A stretch of 52,853 nt of DNA from UBA3871 sp041797745. Lineage in GTDB: Bacteria; Bacillota; Clostridia; Peptostreptococcales; Anaerovoracaceae. The notes under the pieces were generated by a model. The model was not told where the DNA came from, ran no database searches, and saw only the letters and a list, made by a program, of their open reading frames with translations. The stretch lies in NCBI GenBank assembly GCA_041797745.1, contig JBHBZU010000026.1:1-52853 (forward strand). The letters are read 5' to 3'. This document shows positions 10,801 through 18,886 of this stretch, piece by piece; positions within the stretch are counted from its first letter, which is position 1; each line of letters begins with the position of its first letter. The position numbers were made by a program, and so were the translations under genes.

Positions 10801-11314
10801 GATAAAAGTTTCCCTCTCCGAAGATTTCCAATAATTCCAGCGCAATTTTCTTGGCTCCCTCGTAGTCGCCGTTTAAAAGGTTGCGCTGAACATCCCCTGC
10901 AAGACAAGCAGAGGTTGCAATAAGTCCCTCGCTATACTGACGCAATAAGTCCCTGTCTATTCTAGGCTTATAATAATAGCCTTTGGTAAAGCCCCGAGAA
11001 ACTATCTTCATAAGGTTGTGATAGCCTGTATTATTTTTAGCCAAGAGAACCAAATGTCCCTGATATTTATCCTTTTCAGAATCCTTATCTTCCATGGTTC
11101 TGGCGGCAGTATAAACCTCACATCCCAATATGGCCTTTATCCCTTGTTTTTTACACTCATTATAAAAATCGATGACACCAAACATCACTCCGTGATCTGT
11201 TATAGCCACAGAGTCCATACCGAGCTCCTTTACTCTAGCCACCAGATCCTTAATCCTGGCTGCGCCATCCAAAAGACTGTATTCCGTATGTACATGAAGA
11301 TGTGTGAATGCCAT
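7811..11314 (-). CDS. dnaE: DNA polymerase III alpha subunit, DnaE type
   Basis: This is a replicative polymerase subunit of about 1167 residues. The N-terminal PHP domain begins HLHVHTEYSLLDGA. The catalytic palm carries PDIDVDF, with the paired aspartates. The C-terminal third holds an OB-fold (VTVAGMVDHRKTQI). There is no inserted exonuclease, so this is DnaE rather than PolC. In Firmicutes with both enzymes, DnaE extends primers and PolC does bulk synthesis; whether PolC exists here cannot be seen. An ATG at 11329 would add five residues, but ATG 11314 gives the family's usual N-terminus and has GGTAGGT before it. It follows mscS by about 54 bp. Confidence 0.97.
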   Translation of the reverse strand: MAFTHLHVHTEYSLLDGAARIKDLVARVKELGMDSVAITDHGVMFGVIDFYNECKKQGIKAILGCEVYTAARTMEDKDSEKDKYQGHLVLLAKNNTGYHNLMKIVSRGFTKGYYYKPRIDRDLLRQYSEGLIATSACLAGDVQRNLLNGDYEGAKKIALELLEIFGEGNFYLELQDQGLEEEVRILPQMVRLHEETGIPFVATNDVHYVNQEDAAAHDILLCIQTATNVDDEKRMRFPNDQFYLKSEKEMRTIFARFPEALDNTHHIANQCNVEIEFGNYHLPEFHAPDGLENLDFFHKLCESGITERYGITRGDVETEEVLPVGCTPAEIYERLDMEMGVIQKMGYIEYFLIVWDFINYARSKNIMVGPGRGSAAGSIVAYSLHITDIDPIRYSLIFERFLNQERVSMPDIDVDFCYERRGEVIDYVIEKYGAEKVSQIITFGTLKAKAAVRDVARALNVSYAEADSIAKAIPFDLHMTIQKALNVNPELKNKYEKDPVTRKVLDTSMALEGMPRHASTHAAGVVISKKALDEYVPLYMADKGVATQFTMTTIEELGLLKMDFLGLRTLTVIRDAIELIKENHGVSIDFTGMEYEDSGVFKMISAGQTCGVFQLESAGMTAFMKNLSPDTLEDIIAGISLYRPGPMDSIPRYIENKKNPKNIKYVHPSLKPILDVTYGCLVYQEQVMRIVRDLAGYSYGRSDLVRRAMSKKKMDVMLKEKENFVNGNEVEGIAGCAKNGIPKEAAEEIFNQMISFAEYAFNKSHAAAYAVVAYQTAYLKCHYPVEFMAALMTSVIGDSSQIAKYIRHCTEIGIKVLPPSVTESRAKFTVKDGMIRFGLMAVKGVGEGPIRAIMNAREEKGAPKDIFEFINNINIKEINKKAVESLIKAGAFDELNDNRAQYLAVYERLMESAQNSAKKNLAGQMDLFSMAGSDEVFAQADINTTLPKINNFAKEILLQQEKEMMGIFVTDHPLNEYAELFKRITSITADELAHAGEEDSQVKDGMKVTVAGMVDHRKTQITKNNKMMAFLNVEDLFGSVEVVVFPNVYERAADLTQEGSIIAITGTINFKEERTPSLLADKIVDCRNMELPMDEVALRVMEEDIMVAMEKVRPVLEKYKGKHTVKVYLKNGKGLKVPKELWVNLGEEFIKEAEILLGEENVKVIPK

Positions 11315-11368
11315 CGCTTTACCTACCATATTCTAATGTATAAGGTCTTACGACCTCTAAAGTTATAT

Positions 11369-12160
11369 TTATTTTTCGATCATGTGTACATCTACCTGTG
11401 GGAAAGGAATGCTTATGCCTGCCGCATCGAAAGCTTTCTTTACGTTTTCCTCCAGATAGTACTTTACCTGCCAGTAATCTGTGTTCCTTGTCCAAACTCT
11501 GCAATCAATCAGAACGGCATTATCACCGTGAGAATTTACACCGATGAAAGTTGCCGGTTCATTAAGCGCCTGCTGGCAGCTGTTTACTACGTCCTGAAGA
11601 ACTCTCTTTACAACATCAATATCGCTGTCATAACCGATACCGAACTGGCAGTCCACTCTGCGAAGATTTTCCTTGGAATAGTTGGTGAGAACGGAAGTGG
11701 AAATGCTGCCGTTTGGAATAGATACCACCTTATTGTCCACTGTACGCAGTATAGTAGTAAGTAAGTCTATACTGTCTACGCTGCCTGAAACTCCTGATAC
11801 TTCAATGAAGTCTCCCTTTCCGAAAGATTTATTCAGAAGTATAAGAATCCCTCCTGCCACATTGCTTAAGGAGTCTTTCAGCGCCAATGCTATTGCAGCA
11901 CCGCAAGCACCGATGACTGTAACAAAAGTGGATGTAGGTATCCCCAGTTTTCCAAGGGCTGTTACAATAACCATCAGCCAAAGGATTACCTTTACCACAT
12001 TTCCAATGAAAGTATGAAGAGCCTGATCCACAGGTGTCTTCTGTAAAGCTCTTTTAAGAACCTTTAAAATAATTTTAATTGCTATCGCTCCGATAACAAA
12101 TATAGCCAAAGCAATAACTATCGGTGAGCACATTTCCCACAGTACTTTTAAATCAAACAT
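11369..12160 (-). CDS. mscS: Small-conductance mechanosensitive channel, MscS family
   Basis: It opens under membrane tension to release solutes during osmotic downshock. The 263-residue protein has three hydrophobic helices in the first ~105 residues. The third, pore-lining helix is rich in Gly and Ala (IGACGAAIALALKDSLSN). The beta domain follows (GDFIEVSGVSGSV), then the C-terminal alpha/beta domain. The length is that of plain MscS without extra sensor domains. The start has AAGGAG 7 bp upstream. It sits 21 bp after typA and before dnaE, so co-transcription is likely, although no functional link is obvious. Confidence 0.94.
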   Translation of the reverse strand: MFDLKVLWEMCSPIVIALAIFVIGAIAIKIILKVLKRALQKTPVDQALHTFIGNVVKVILWLMVIVTALGKLGIPTSTFVTVIGACGAAIALALKDSLSNVAGGILILLNKSFGKGDFIEVSGVSGSVDSIDLLTTILRTVDNKVVSIPNGSISTSVLTNYSKENLRRVDCQFGIGYDSDIDVVKRVLQDVVNSCQQALNEPATFIGVNSHGDNAVLIDCRVWTRNTDYWQVKYYLEENVKKAFDAAGISIPFPQVDVHMIEK

Positions 12161-12181
12161 GACTTTTCTCCTTATTTCTAA

Positions 12182-14071
12182 TTAATCCTTTTTCTCGTAC
12201 ACCCTGCCGCTTCTTTTACGTTCCAATTCATTGAGTATCTTCTTTCTCAGGCGGATGTCATCCGGTACAACTTCTACCAGTTCATCATCTTCAATAAACT
12301 CCAGCGCTTCTTCCAGCGAAAAATGCTTTGCAGGTGTCAGCTTAATGGCGTCATCAGATCCTGATGCGCGCATATTCGTAGCTTTCTTCGCCTTACATGG
12401 ATTTACTATCATATCATCGCTTCTTGAATTCATACCCACGATCATACCCTCGTAAACCTTAGTTCCCGGCTCTACAAACATCTGGACTCTTTCCTGAATG
12501 TTGTAAAGCGCATAGCCCGTGCAAACGCCCTCTTCCTGTGCGATAGCTACACCGTTGGAACGCTTCGGAATATCTCCCTTGTAGGCTTCAAAGCCCTCAA
12601 ATCTGCGAACCATGGTACCCTCGCCTCTTGTTTCGTTGATAAACTGTGATCTATATCCAAGCAAACTTCTGGTTGGAACCAAAAAGTCCAGCTTAACATA
12701 TCCGTTTTGGGTATCCATTTCTCTCATGAGACCCTTTCTCATATTCAGAGCACTGATAACCGCCCCTGAATACTGCTCGGGAACAGAAACCACTACCTGT
12801 TCCACAGGTTCCAAAGTCTCCCCTTTGTCACCGCGCCTCATGATTACTTCCGGCTTTGAGACTGCCAGTTCGTAACCCTCTCTACGCATATTTTCAATGA
12901 GTATGGATAAGTGAAGTTCTCCGCGACCTGAAACCTTGAATTCATCTGTGGATTCGGTTTCCTCCACCACCAACCCTACATTTACCTCAAGCTCCTTTTC
13001 CAGTCTTTCCTTTATGTGACGGGAAGTTACGAACTTTCCCACTCTACCTGCGAAAGGTGACTTGTTTACAATAAAGTTCATGGAAAGCGTAGGCTCCTCA
13101 ATATGAATCATGTCCATCGGTTCAGGTTTTCCCTCAGAGCAAATGGTTTCTCCTATGGATAGATCGGAAATCCCTGAAATTACTACGATGTCACCGCTAC
13201 ACGCTTCCTTAACCGCAGTACGCTTTAAGCCTCTGTAAACGAATACTTGATTAACCTTGTTGTGTGCGGTAGTTCCGTCAGCTCTGCAAACCGTAACTGA
13301 CTGTCCCTCTTTAATCTTGCCTTTAGTAATACGCCCGATACCAAGTCTTCCGATATAATCATCATAACCCAAAGAACTTACCTGAATTTGAAGATTTTCA
13401 TTATCTAAATCGGCGTACGCTTCACAGTGCTTTATAATGGTTTCAAAAAGGGGATGGATATTCAGTCCTGAAGTGCCCCCTGCCGTATTCTTGCGAATCT
13501 TGTTATCGCCTGTGCCAATCTCAATACCTGCCACTTCCGACGGGTCATTGACTACGATACCCTGACGGGCAATTCCGTAAAGAATCGGGAAATCCAGCTG
13601 TCTGTCGTTTGCCTCTAAATCCATGAAGAGCTCATAAACTTCGTCTACCACCTCTTCAATGCGGGCGTCTTTCTTATCAATCTTGTTAATGAGAAGAATA
13701 GGGTTCAAACCCTGTTCCAAAGACTTTTTAAGCACAAATCTGGTTTGCGGCATAGGTCCCTCGCTGGAGTCAACCAGCAAAATAACGGTATCCACGGTTT
13801 TCATGATACGCTCTACTTCTGATGAAAAATCCGCATGTCCCGGAGTATCTACAATATTAATCTTGTAATCTCCGTACATTACAGAACAGTTTTTTGAGTA
13901 AATAGTAATGCCGCGTTCTCTTTCAATATCATCAGAGTCCATAACGCAGTCCGCTACTGCTTCGTTTTCTCTAAAAACACCGCTCTGATTTAAAAATGCG
14001 TCTACTAATGTGGATTTACCCGCGTCTACGTGGGCAATAACCGCAATATTTATAATCTTATCTTTTGCCAA
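12182..14071 (-). CDS. typA: Ribosome-associated GTPase TypA/BipA
   Basis: This translational GTPase of the EF-G family binds the 70S ribosome and supports 50S assembly and stress growth. G motifs are all present: AHVDAGKST, ERERGITI, DTPGHADF and NKIDKKDA. The C-terminal BipA-specific region is intact. The start is most likely TTG 14071: it yields the conserved AKDKIINIAVIAHVDAGKST N-terminus and has AAGGGGAG 6 bp upstream, whereas longer versions add a non-conserved leader. That gives 629 residues, slightly longer than usual because of a basic C-terminal tail. It is the first gene of the typA-mscS-dnaE-pfkA operon. Confidence 0.96.
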   Translation of the reverse strand: MAKDKIINIAVIAHVDAGKSTLVDAFLNQSGVFRENEAVADCVMDSDDIERERGITIYSKNCSVMYGDYKINIVDTPGHADFSSEVERIMKTVDTVILLVDSSEGPMPQTRFVLKKSLEQGLNPILLINKIDKKDARIEEVVDEVYELFMDLEANDRQLDFPILYGIARQGIVVNDPSEVAGIEIGTGDNKIRKNTAGGTSGLNIHPLFETIIKHCEAYADLDNENLQIQVSSLGYDDYIGRLGIGRITKGKIKEGQSVTVCRADGTTAHNKVNQVFVYRGLKRTAVKEACSGDIVVISGISDLSIGETICSEGKPEPMDMIHIEEPTLSMNFIVNKSPFAGRVGKFVTSRHIKERLEKELEVNVGLVVEETESTDEFKVSGRGELHLSILIENMRREGYELAVSKPEVIMRRGDKGETLEPVEQVVVSVPEQYSGAVISALNMRKGLMREMDTQNGYVKLDFLVPTRSLLGYRSQFINETRGEGTMVRRFEGFEAYKGDIPKRSNGVAIAQEEGVCTGYALYNIQERVQMFVEPGTKVYEGMIVGMNSRSDDMIVNPCKAKKATNMRASGSDDAIKLTPAKHFSLEEALEFIEDDELVEVVPDDIRLRKKILNELERKRSGRVYEKKD

Positions 14072-14143
14072 AATAATCTCCCCTTTAGTTGTTATATAAA
14101 ATTTATATGAAAATTCTATTTTGCTAACATGAACAATCAATAT

Positions 14144-14172
14144 ATTATACTCTAATTCTTAGCATTTTTCAA
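14144..14172 (-). promoter_or_regulatory. Promoter of the typA operon
   Basis: On the minus strand TTGAAA and TATAAT are separated by 17 bp, leaving a leader of about 65 bp before the TTG start. Confidence 0.75.
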
Positions 14173-14369
14173 GCATTCAAACCCGTATCGAATTAGTTCC
14201 AACCCCACTAGAATACAGGTTTTGATAGCTTCTCCATATTTATTTAAATATTCTTTTATCTTTTTATCTTCTGTTAGGTCTCTAAACTATAACTCTTAAA
14301 TATAACCCTAGGTATAGCCACAAGAAAGTTTCCGCCTATTAGACTACTTTTGATTATCCGCATATAAGG
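14173..14369. other. Intergenic stretch between divergent promoters
   Basis: Between the typA promoter and the promoter of the acyl-CoA ligase I see only AT-rich sequence. No convincing open frame, hairpin or repeat is present. Confidence 0.6.
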
Positions 14370-14398
14370 TTCACAACACCTCTTTATTTTTGTATAAT
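14370..14398 (+). promoter_or_regulatory. Promoter of the acyl-CoA ligase gene
   Basis: TTCACA and TATAAT are 17 bp apart, about 34 bp before the start codon. Confidence 0.8.
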
Positions 14399-14431
14399 GA
14401 CTATATACTTTTCTAATTGAAAGGAAGAATT

Positions 14432-16168
14432 ATGATTAAAGCAGAAAGATTGAATCAAATCAGAAGCTCTGAAAAATCTAGAGATTTCAAAGATTTCATT
14501 GACTATATTGCAAGAAAATATCAAAACTCTCCCGCCTTTATCATAAAGCACAAAGCCGGCAGAGAAGTCAGCTATGAGACTAAATCATACATTGATTTCC
14601 GCAGCGACGTTTTAGCCTTGGGGGCTGCCTTTATGGAGAGGGCCTGGGAAAAGAAACGTATCGCTGTTATCGGCGACAATAAATACCAGTGGATTCTCAC
14701 TTACATGAGTACCCTTGCAATCGGTGGCATTATCGTGCCTCTCGATAAGGGGCTTGCTTACAGCGAATTTGAATCTTCGGTTCTCCGTAGCGGCGCAGAT
14801 ATCATTGTCTACGACCAAAGCCACGCTTCTTTAATTGAGGAATTGCAAGCCTGTGGCAGTTTTAATGCTGTCGCATACATTGCCATGGACAGCGGTCTTG
14901 AGGGTCATAAACTCATAGCGGACTTGACTGCCGAGGGCGAAGCTTTGCTAAATTCAGGAAAAGACAGGCTCTCTCAAGTCAATATTGACCCTCATGCCAT
15001 GTCTATTTTGCTCTTCACTTCAGGCACCACTTCACTGGCGAAAGCAGTAATGCTTTCCCACGACAATATCTTGTCGAACCTATACGACATGGACTTGGTG
15101 GAAGATATTCGCTCTACCGATACCAATATGGCATTCCTGCCTTATCACCACACCTTTGGCAGTACAGGTCAGCTGGTTATGCTTAACTGCGGTGCTAAAA
15201 CAGCTTATTGCGACGGTCTTAAATATATACAGAAAAATCTGGTGGAATATCAAATATCCATCTTCGTTTGTGTGCCTCTTCTAATAGAATCCATTTATAA
15301 AAAAGTAATTAAGACCGCCAGAAAAAACGGTCTTGAGGGAAAACTGAAATTCGGTAAAAAGCTTTCCGATTTTCTCATGTTCTTCCACATTGACATGAGA
15401 AGAAAGATTTTTAAAAGTGTTTTAGATCAGCTGGGGGGACAGCTCAGACTTGTTATAAGCGGTGCCGCTTCAATCGAGCCCGAAACTTTAGAGGGCTTCA
15501 AATCCTTTGGAATTGAGGCTATCAACGGTTACGGCTTGACCGAATCTTCTCCTGTGCTTTCTGCTGAAAACTGTGAATACCAACGAAACGGTTCCATAGG
15601 AAAAGCCATGCCATCAGTGGATATTCGTATTGAAGAGCCAAACGAGGAGGGCGTAGGTGAGCTCATTGCCAAGGGACCTAATATTATGCTGGGCTACTAT
15701 GAAAACGAAGAGGAAACCTCAAAAACACTTATTGACGGCTGGCTCCACACAGGAGACTTGGCGCGAATCGACCGCGACGGCTATATTTTCATTTGCGGAC
15801 GTAAGAAAAACGTTATAGTTCTTAAAAACGGAAAAAACGTATTCCCCGAAGAGATTGAATTGCTCATTTCCCAGCTTGAATATGTTCAGGAAGTTTTCGT
15901 TTTTGCCCTGCCAAAAGAACATAATGAAAAAGATTTAGCACTTTACGTTAAGCTGGTTTATGATAAAGCCTCCTTTGAAGATGGGATGTCGGAAGAGCAA
16001 ATTCATGAAAAAATCAGCAAGGATATCAAAAAAATAAACGATACACTGCCAAACTACAAGCAGATTCACAACATTATAACCACTACCGAGCCTATGATTA
16101 AGACTACCACCAACAAGGTAAAGAGGTTTGAAGAAATCAAGGTTATAAAGGAAGCGCTGGGAATGTAA
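14432..16168 (+). CDS. AMP-dependent acyl-CoA synthetase/ligase, FadD15-like
   Basis: The family activates a carboxylic acid, usually a long-chain fatty acid, to an acyl-AMP and then an acyl-CoA. The 578-residue product has the adenylation motifs LLFTSGTTSLAKAVMLSH, NGYGLTESSP and DGWLHTGDLARIDRDGYIF, and a C-terminal GRKKNVIVLKNGKNVFPEEIE hinge. The catalytic Lys near the end is probably in TTTNKVKR. The ATG at 14432 is chosen because AAAGGAAG lies 4 bp before it; the TTG 15 bp earlier is part of that site. The gene stands alone between a clear promoter and a terminator. The chain length of the substrate cannot be read from sequence. Confidence 0.92.
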   Translation: MIKAERLNQIRSSEKSRDFKDFIDYIARKYQNSPAFIIKHKAGREVSYETKSYIDFRSDVLALGAAFMERAWEKKRIAVIGDNKYQWILTYMSTLAIGGIIVPLDKGLAYSEFESSVLRSGADIIVYDQSHASLIEELQACGSFNAVAYIAMDSGLEGHKLIADLTAEGEALLNSGKDRLSQVNIDPHAMSILLFTSGTTSLAKAVMLSHDNILSNLYDMDLVEDIRSTDTNMAFLPYHHTFGSTGQLVMLNCGAKTAYCDGLKYIQKNLVEYQISIFVCVPLLIESIYKKVIKTARKNGLEGKLKFGKKLSDFLMFFHIDMRRKIFKSVLDQLGGQLRLVISGAASIEPETLEGFKSFGIEAINGYGLTESSPVLSAENCEYQRNGSIGKAMPSVDIRIEEPNEEGVGELIAKGPNIMLGYYENEEETSKTLIDGWLHTGDLARIDRDGYIFICGRKKNVIVLKNGKNVFPEEIELLISQLEYVQEVFVFALPKEHNEKDLALYVKLVYDKASFEDGMSEEQIHEKISKDIKKINDTLPNYKQIHNIITTTEPMIKTTTNKVKRFEEIKVIKEALGM

Positions 16169-16287
16169 CCCGATTTGCACTCCAATTCAAAATGGTTGTA
16201 TCAGATTTAAAAGTTTATAGGTTTATAGGCTTTTGCTTGTAGATTCATAGGATAAAAGCTTGAAAAAATTAGAGTTTGGAACGGCTT

Positions 16288-16305
16288 AGGCTTATAGGAC
16301 AAAAA
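16288..16305 (-). repeat. Dispersed terminator-linked motif, copy B
   Basis: On the minus strand this reads TTTTTGTCCTATAAGCCT, just past the hairpin at 16309-16358 in the direction of the minus-strand methyltransferase. Further relatives (CCTATAAACCTATAAAC) lie at about 16214-16231. Confidence 0.55.
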
Positions 16306-16308
16306 TTG

Positions 16309-16358
16309 GCAAACCCGCTGTAGACATAAAAAACAATGTCCGCAACGGGTTTATTTTT
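16309..16358. terminator. Bidirectional hairpin between convergent genes
   Basis: AAACCCG pairs with CGGGTTT and, inside that, GACAT pairs with ATGTC. A T-rich tail (TTTATTTTTAA) follows on the plus strand, and TTTGCCAATTTTTG on the minus strand. It separates the acyl-CoA ligase from the converging methyltransferase. Confidence 0.7.
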
Positions 16359-16422
16359 AACTACTATGCTCTTATCATATGCTTTTAGGCTATATCAAAA
16401 TAACAGCAGTCAGCCTTTTAAA

Positions 16423-17436
16423 TTAAATAATTTTAGCCATAGGGTCAATGCTATATTCCGCACAAATTAAATCGTATTCCTTTTGCGCTTCTTTGCAACG
16501 TTTTCCCTTGCATTCCGAGTCTTTTAAAACAGCCTTAATCATTATATTTCTTGCAGTATGCTCTAATGAAGTAAACTCTATGAGGTTCACTCTGTAACCC
16601 TTTGCTTCAAGTTTCAGCCCTCTGACGCCGTCAGTTAAGATTTCAGTAAATCTTTCCTTGAGTATCCCATGCTTAAACATAGGGTTTGTAACTTCATTCT
16701 TTATTTGCTTAAAAAGTTCATGTTGGCAGCAAGGCACAGATAATATTATTCGGCTATGCCATCTTACAGCGTTTGCAAGGGCATAATCCGTGGCGGTGTC
16801 ACAGGCATGAAGAGTTACCACCATATCCGCCCCGTCGCTTTCATAATCTGCTATATCTCCATATAGAAACTTTAAGCCGTCATATTTTAACTTTTCCGCA
16901 GTCTTTCTGCAAAACTCTATTACATCCTTTTTTAAGTCCAATCCGATGATTTCCACATCGTAACCTTTCATAACTTTTAAATAATAATAAAGAGCAAAGG
17001 TGAGATAAGCCTTACCGCAACCAAAATCTATTACTCTGAAAGCCCTGTCTCTTTTCTCCTCCTTGGCAAAGGCTTTCTCTATGCCTCCCAACTCCTTAAA
17101 CCCGTCCTCTACAATTTCCAAGTATCTGTTGATTTGGCGAAACTTGCCGTAACTGCGTGGAAAAACCTTTCCCTCATTATCCATAACACCCAGTTCCATT
17201 AAGAAATCGCAAGGTTGATTTTCCGAAATAATATAGTTTTTAGCCCTGTTATGACTAAGAGCTAAAGGTACCTCCGCCATCTCCGTCATGGCAGCACTGC
17301 CTACGTTCTTTACTTTAAGCCCTTGCTTCTTTTCAATTTTCTTTTCTATAATTCTTGGATTGTCAACTTTAGCTGCCAGCACTTGAATTTCGCTGTTTTC
17401 ACTAAATATATTTACCTGTTTAAAATCAGCCTCCAA
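16423..17436 (-). CDS. SAM-dependent methyltransferase, C-terminal part of a split gene
   Basis: This frame holds the whole catalytic domain of a Methyltransf_32-like family of unknown substrate. Motif I is IDFGCGKAYLTFALYYYL; GLDLKKDVIEFC, VTLHACDTATDYALA and LSVPCCQHEL are also conserved. In the relatives I recall, a roughly 90-residue N-terminal region is joined directly to this domain. Here that region is in another frame (17426-17680), and the two overlap by 11 bp. The only start in this frame near the junction is TTG 17436, just after a TAA, with no ribosome site. A +1 shift near GGAGGC would rejoin the parts. This may be a recent frameshift, a translationally coupled pair or a sequencing error. 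Confidence 0.8.
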   Translation of the reverse strand: MEADFKQVNIFSENSEIQVLAAKVDNPRIIEKKIEKKQGLKVKNVGSAAMTEMAEVPLALSHNRAKNYIISENQPCDFLMELGVMDNEGKVFPRSYGKFRQINRYLEIVEDGFKELGGIEKAFAKEEKRDRAFRVIDFGCGKAYLTFALYYYLKVMKGYDVEIIGLDLKKDVIEFCRKTAEKLKYDGLKFLYGDIADYESDGADMVVTLHACDTATDYALANAVRWHSRIILSVPCCQHELFKQIKNEVTNPMFKHGILKERFTEILTDGVRGLKLEAKGYRVNLIEFTSLEHTARNIMIKAVLKDSECKGKRCKEAQKEYDLICAEYSIDPMAKII

Positions 17437-17680
17437 TTAAATCCATACATTTTTTAATTATGTCAAACTCATCTATATTTTCATGAATCACTTTCTTTTC
17501 ATATATATACTCAAGTTGAAAAGCCGGCATACCTTTCAGCACCGTAGGATGAATTTCCACCCTTTTATACTCAATCGCCTTTTTTCTTGGTGCACTGAAT
17601 ATGGATTTCCTCATTTTGCTGTTCATGGTTTCGGCAAAAACCGCCTTTAAGCTGTCTCTTTTCTTATTGTCTTTTTCCAA
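17426..17680 (-). CDS. N-terminal part of the split methyltransferase
   Basis: This frame gives 84 residues from TTG 17680, with AAAGGGAG 7 bp upstream. A start further up would fall within the gpsA terminator. The sequence SAPRKKAIEYKRVEIHPTVL and the following FQLEYIYEKKVIHEN match the recalled N-terminal region of the same methyltransferase family (SNxRKK...KVxVRPV). It stops with TGA at DLIGG, exactly where the family continues into xxFKQ, which is the first thing encoded in the next frame. It is therefore best read as the start of the same gene and not as a separate protein. Confidence 0.65.
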   Translation of the reverse strand: MEKDNKKRDSLKAVFAETMNSKMRKSIFSAPRKKAIEYKRVEIHPTVLKGMPAFQLEYIYEKKVIHENIDEFDIIKKCMDLIGG

Positions 17681-17697
17681 AATAAATCTCCCTTTAA

Positions 17698-17725
17698 GAA
17701 AAATGGCCCGATTTCTCAATCGGGC
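17698..17725 (-). terminator. Terminator after gpsA
   Basis: A perfect 8-bp stem (GCCCGATT/AATCGGGC) with a 4-base loop lies 16 bp past the gpsA stop, followed on the minus strand by CATTTTTC. Confidence 0.75.
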
Positions 17726-17741
17726 AAATTTATAATCAGTC

Positions 17742-18740
17742 TCACTTGCGGATTTCCGCGCCTCTCTTACGCAGCATTAACATATTTACTGCCTGCTTAG
17801 CATCCATATGTCCATTGATAATTTCGTAGATAGCTTCTGTAATAGGCATTTCTACCCCCAGCTTTTTAGCCAGTTCGTGAGCGGCTTCTGTGGTATACAT
17901 ACCCTCTACCACCATGCCCACCTTTTCAGTGGCAACCTTTGGGTCTTCACCTGCACCAATCATAAGACCGCAACGTCTGTTACGGGAATGCTGCGAGATA
18001 CAGGTTACAATAAGGTCACCCATGCCTGCAAGTCCTGTGAAAGTTTCAGGCTTCGCTCCCAGCTTCACTCCTAAACGGGTAATTTCCACATTTCCTCTGG
18101 TCATCATAGCAGCCTTTGGATTGTCGCCAAAGCCCATACCGTCAGAAATTCCAACCCCTAGAGCAATAATATTCTTCATGGCTCCGCCAATTTCCGTACC
18201 TATAACATCGTCATTTGTGTATACTCTGAAATAGTCATTCATGAAAGTATCCTGAACAGCTTGAGCAACAGTTAAATCCTTGGAAGCGGCAGCTACTGTA
18301 GTAGGACTGCAAACACCTACCTCTTCAGCATGGGATGGACCTGAAAGCATAGCATACTTCGCATCAGGCAATTCCTCCGCCACAATCTGCGAAATAGTCT
18401 TTAAGGTTTTCTGCTCTATACCTTTAGCTGCATTTACAATAATCTGTTCTTTCTTTAGGTATGGAAGCGCACTGTGAAACGCACTTCTGAAATGCTGTGT
18501 AGGTACTACGAAGAGAACTAAAAAAGCTCCCTCTACGGCTTCATTTATATCATTCACAGCTTCCATATCACCTGTGAATTGACATCCGGGCAGGTAATGA
18601 TTGTTAACGCGTTCTCTTTGAAGCGCCTTAACGTGTTCCGGATTTACATCCCAAATTCTAACCTGATGTCCGTTTCTTCCAAGTGTAAGAGCCAGTGCTG
18701 TACCCCAGCTACCAGCGCCGATTACTGCGATTTTTTTCAT
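17742..18740 (-). CDS. gpsA: NAD(P)-dependent glycerol-3-phosphate dehydrogenase
   Basis: It reduces dihydroxyacetone phosphate to sn-glycerol 3-phosphate, the backbone for phospholipids. The 332-residue product opens with the Rossmann motif VIGAGSWGTALA. The catalytic domain has GAMKNIIALGVGISDGMGFGDN, with the conserved Lys, and TGLAGMGDLIVTC. ATG 18740 gives the standard N-terminus and has GAAAGG upstream; an ATG 15 codons earlier is unlikely. It has its own promoter and terminator, so it can be transcribed apart from fchA. Confidence 0.97.
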   Translation of the reverse strand: MKKIAVIGAGSWGTALALTLGRNGHQVRIWDVNPEHVKALQRERVNNHYLPGCQFTGDMEAVNDINEAVEGAFLVLFVVPTQHFRSAFHSALPYLKKEQIIVNAAKGIEQKTLKTISQIVAEELPDAKYAMLSGPSHAEEVGVCSPTTVAAASKDLTVAQAVQDTFMNDYFRVYTNDDVIGTEIGGAMKNIIALGVGISDGMGFGDNPKAAMMTRGNVEITRLGVKLGAKPETFTGLAGMGDLIVTCISQHSRNRRCGLMIGAGEDPKVATEKVGMVVEGMYTTEAAHELAKKLGVEMPITEAIYEIINGHMDAKQAVNMLMLRKRGAEIRK

Positions 18741-18820
18741 TTTATCTTTACCTTTCAATCCAACTTCTGTCGTCAAAATATCCAACTCTTAGCCGATAAT
18801 ATACTCAACCGACTTTGAAT

Positions 18821-18849
18821 ATTATACCCTTTATCTATACCAAATACAA
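18821..18849 (-). promoter_or_regulatory. Promoter of gpsA
   Basis: On the minus strand TTGTAT and a perfect TATAAT are 17 bp apart, about 80 bp upstream of the gpsA start. Confidence 0.75.
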
Positions 18850-18860
18850 CCGCTTTGGCT

Positions 18861-18886
18861 AAAAAGGCAAAGTTTCGCGCCCTTTC
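18861..18886 (-). terminator. Probable terminator after fchA
   Basis: AAAGGGC pairs with GCCTTTT (one G-U pair, 10-base loop) directly after the fchA stop; the 3' arm runs into a T5 tract. It lies just before the gpsA promoter. Confidence 0.5.

Noticed and set aside
17420..17436. Coronavirus-like slippery TTTTAAAC near the methyltransferase split
   Set aside because: It lies after the TGA of the first frame, and rejoining needs a +1 shift, not a -1 shift.
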